Shown here: one piece after another, positions 6,419-7,654 of the stretch | Layout: the number at the start of each line of letters is the position of its first letter | Position numbering within the stretch: the stretch's first letter is position 1 | Assembly (NCBI GenBank): GCA_012519125.1 | Contig: JAAYQY010000158.1 | Coordinates: forward strand, 1 to 7,654 | DNA length: 7,654 nucleotides | Direction of reading: 5' to 3' | From: Spirochaetales bacterium | Lineage (GTDB): Bacteria > Spirochaetota > Spirochaetia > Sphaerochaetales > Sphaerochaetaceae | Translations under genes and position numbers: made by a program | The notes under the pieces: model-generated | The model's input: only the letters and a program-made list of their open reading frames with translations | Databases searched by the model: none | Told to the model about the DNA's origin: nothing

Positions 6419-6637
6419 TCAGCGCTCGCGATAGATGATGCGACCCTTGGTCAGATCATACGGGGAGAGTGCTACCCGCACTGTGTCACCAGGAACAATC
6501 CTGATGTAGTGTTTGCGCATTTTTCCCGAAAGATGGGCAAGAATGACATGCTGGTTCTGTAGTTCCACACGGAACATGGTATTCGGTAGTGCCTCGCGAA
6601 CGACGCCCTCTACTTCAATTGCTTCTTCTTTTGCCAC
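6419..6637 (-). CDS. infA: Translation initiation factor IF-1
   Basis: A 72-residue protein, the standard IF-1 length, with the OB-fold S1-like sequence of the family: [10 protein letters not shown] near the N-terminus, Met-Phe-Arg-Val-Glu-Leu, then His-Leu-Ser-Gly-Lys-Met-Arg-Lys, [19 protein letters not shown] and a Tyr-Arg-Glu-Arg end. IF-1 binds the 30S A site and works with IF-2 and IF-3 in start-site selection. The start is GTG (read at 6637-6635) behind a strong GGAGGA (6646-6641). It stands apart from the ribosomal-protein operon where many bacteria keep infA, faces smr tail to tail, and has its own consensus promoter just upstream. Nothing suggests damage to the gene. Confidence 0.96.
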   Translation of the reverse strand: MAKEEAIEVEGVVREALPNTMFRVELQNQHVILAHLSGKMRKHYIRIVPGDTVRVALSPYDLTKGRIIYRER

Positions 6638-6657
6638 GAATCCTCCATATATCTGCT

Positions 6658-6690
6658 TGAAAGCTAGGAAATTATATTCACTAGCTTTCA
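6658..6690. repeat. Perfect 10-bp inverted repeat centred on the infA -10 box (candidate operator)
   Basis: TGAAAGCTAG (6658-6667) and CTAGCTTTCA (6681-6690) are exact reverse complements separated by 13 bases. The centre of symmetry (6674) falls within the TATAAT box. Half-site centres are 23 bases apart, about two helical turns, which suits a dimeric regulator on one DNA face. One arm lies in the promoter spacer and the other covers the expected start point. As RNA from the upstream transporter gene it could also form a 10-bp hairpin with a 13-base loop, but no U tract follows, so it would be a poor terminator. Confidence 0.6.
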
Positions 6691-6699
6691 GCGTGTCAA
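6671..6699 (-). promoter_or_regulatory. Perfect consensus sigma-70-type promoter of infA
   Basis: Read on the minus strand, TTGACA (6699-6694) is followed by exactly 17 bases and TATAAT (6676-6671). Both boxes match the consensus at all six positions. Transcription should start near 6664, giving a leader of about 27 bases with GGAGGA just before the GTG start. The -35 box lies in the gap directly after the stop codon of the upstream transporter gene, so infA need not depend on it. Confidence 0.88.
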
Positions 6700-6711
6700 C
6701 CTAGCCCTAGG
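6700..6711. repeat. Short CTAG-containing inverted repeat at the end of the transporter gene
   Basis: CCTAG (6700-6704) and CTAGG (6707-6711) are inverted around two C bases. The element overlaps the transporter's TAG stop and sits directly upstream of the infA -35 box. With the two arms of the larger dyad it makes four CTAG tetramers within about 45 bases. It may be a secondary binding site or chance. Confidence 0.35.
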
Positions 6712-7654
6712 CTATGAAAATATCCCAGTACCCCTTGAGGAAGATCCCAAGGATGACGGCAGGCAGGATAAACTTGAAGTAGAACTGCAGTGCCTTCGGG
6801 AATTTCAAGCCCGTTCCACTATCGGCTTCAGCAAGGAAGTTGTCCCATCCCCAGCCGTATTTCCAAGTGCAGTAGAGAGTAAAGATCAAAGAGCCCAGTG
6901 GAAGGAGTGTAGAGCTTACCACGAAATCCTCAAGATCGAGAACTCCGGTTCCCGGTCCGAGCGGTTGGAAGGAAGACCAGAGATTGAAGCCGAGGATACA
7001 GGGAATGCTCAGGATGATGATGGCGATTGCATTGATCATCACTGCATTTTTCCTGCTCATTCCCTTCGTGTCGATCCAGAAACTGATGATGTTCTCGAAG
7101 ACAGCAATGAGGGTGCTCAGGGCAGCAAAACTCATGAAGAGGAAGAAAAGACTTCCCCAGAATCGGCCACCAGCCATCTGGTTGAAGATGTTTGGCAGGG
7201 TGATGAAGATCAACGACGGGCCGGCATCAGGCTGGATTCCGAAGGCAAACGCCGCCGGGAAGATGATCAGGCCGCTGCACAGCGCAACAAAGGTATCGAG
7301 ACTGATGATGCGCACGGCTTCTCCGGTGAGCCTGTTTTCCTTTCCGATGTAGCTGCCGAAAATTGCGATGCTTCCGATACCCAGGCTCAGCGTGAAAAAG
7401 GCCTGGCCCATTGCTGCATAGATTGCCGAGGACAGTCCGCTTTCGATCATGCGGGAGAAATCGGGAATCAGGTAGAACTTCAGGCCTTCAGAACCACCCT
7501 TGAGCAGGAGGCTGTTGAATGCCAGGACGATCATGAGGGCCAAGAGGCCGATCATCATGAACTTGGTGATCTTCTCAACGCCACTTTGCAGCCCCTTTGC
7601 TACAGGCAGGAACCCGAGAACCACCGCAATGAGCATCCAGATGGTCATTGCAAC
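6707..7654 (-). CDS. Sodium-dependent transporter, NSS/SNF (LeuT-like) family, C-terminal part
   Basis: This gene continues past the window end. The Met read at 7648-7646 is internal, since the frame stays open upstream (Val-Ala) and the visible part starts within a membrane segment. About 315 residues are seen; full NSS proteins have roughly 440-500. Visible are segments that I align to TM4-TM11 of LeuT. Counted from that internal Met, GQAFFTLSLG (81-90) is the unwound TM6 substrate-binding motif. Ala-Ala-Leu-Ser-Thr (175-179) matches the TM8 sodium-2 site (Ala-Gly-Leu-Thr-Ser in LeuT). The residue matching LeuT Phe259 is Ile91. The protein ends soon after TM11, as in the 11-TM bacterial members. 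It should import an amino acid or amine with Na+ across the inner membrane. The TM1 half of the site lies outside the window, so the substrate is unknown. It is co-directional with infA, 69 bases upstream. Confidence 0.9.
   Translation of the reverse strand, partial: VAMTIWMLIAVVLGFLPVAKGLQSGVEKITKFMMIGLLALMIVLAFNSLLLKGGSEGLKFYLIPDFSRMIESGLSSAIYAAMGQAFFTLSLGIGSIAIFGSYIGKENRLTGEAVRIISLDTFVALCSGLIIFPAAFAFGIQPDAGPSLIFITLPNIFNQMAGGRFWGSLFFLFMSFAALSTLIAVFENIISFWIDTKGMSRKNAVMINAIAIIILSIPCILGFNLWSSFQPLGPGTGVLDLEDFVVSSTLLPLGSLIFTLYCTWKYGWGWDNFLAEADSGTGLKFPKALQFYFKFILPAVILGIFLKGYWDIFIA

Noticed and set aside
7646..7648. ATG as the start of the sodium-dependent transporter
   Set aside because: The frame is open to the window edge and the protein would lack the first three membrane segments, including the TM1 half of the substrate and sodium sites; the gene is simply cut by the window.

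Overview
The window looks like chromosomal DNA from a Gram-negative-type bacterium of roughly balanced G+C. My best guess is a spirochaete of the Sphaerochaeta type. That rests on the general look of the proteins, such as a binding protein with a short Lys-rich signal peptide ending in Leu-Phe-Ala followed by Gln-Gly-Ser-Lys-Glu, and not on any database match. Ribosome-binding sites are strong GGAGG types, several starts are GTG, and coding density is very high. No stretch above 300 bases lacks a gene. I found no rRNA, tRNA, CRISPR array, insertion sequence or phage gene.

Bases 19-4673 (+ strand) hold a complete branched-chain amino acid ABC importer in the order livK (periplasmic binding protein), livH and livM (membrane permeases), livG and livF (ATPases). 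A terminator-like hairpin sits in the livK-livH gap and probably lowers expression of the membrane and ATPase genes relative to the binding protein. From livH onward the genes abut or overlap (ATGA overlaps at livM/livG and livG/livF).

Bases 4735-6354 (+ strand) continue the series with a stand-alone CBS-CBS-ACT protein (AcuB-like), which may be a nucleotide and amino-acid sensor for the transporter or for branched-chain metabolism. Directly abutting it (TGA then GTG) is a 324-residue protein with a C-terminal Smr domain. Its long charged N-terminal region carries four spaced copies of a Phe-x6-Trp/Phe motif that I do not recognise as a named domain.

Bases 6365-6411 form a long hairpin between the convergent smr and infA genes and probably stop transcription from both sides.

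Bases 6419-7654 (- strand) carry infA (translation initiation factor IF-1) and, upstream of it, the C-terminal part of a sodium-dependent NSS/SNF-family transporter that runs off the window end. The 69-base gap between them contains a perfect consensus sigma-70-type promoter for infA (TTGACA, 17 bases, TATAAT). A perfect 10-bp inverted repeat is centred exactly on the -10 box. I see no wholly new multi-gene system here. The promoter/dyad arrangement and the repeated motif in the Smr protein are the two least expected features.
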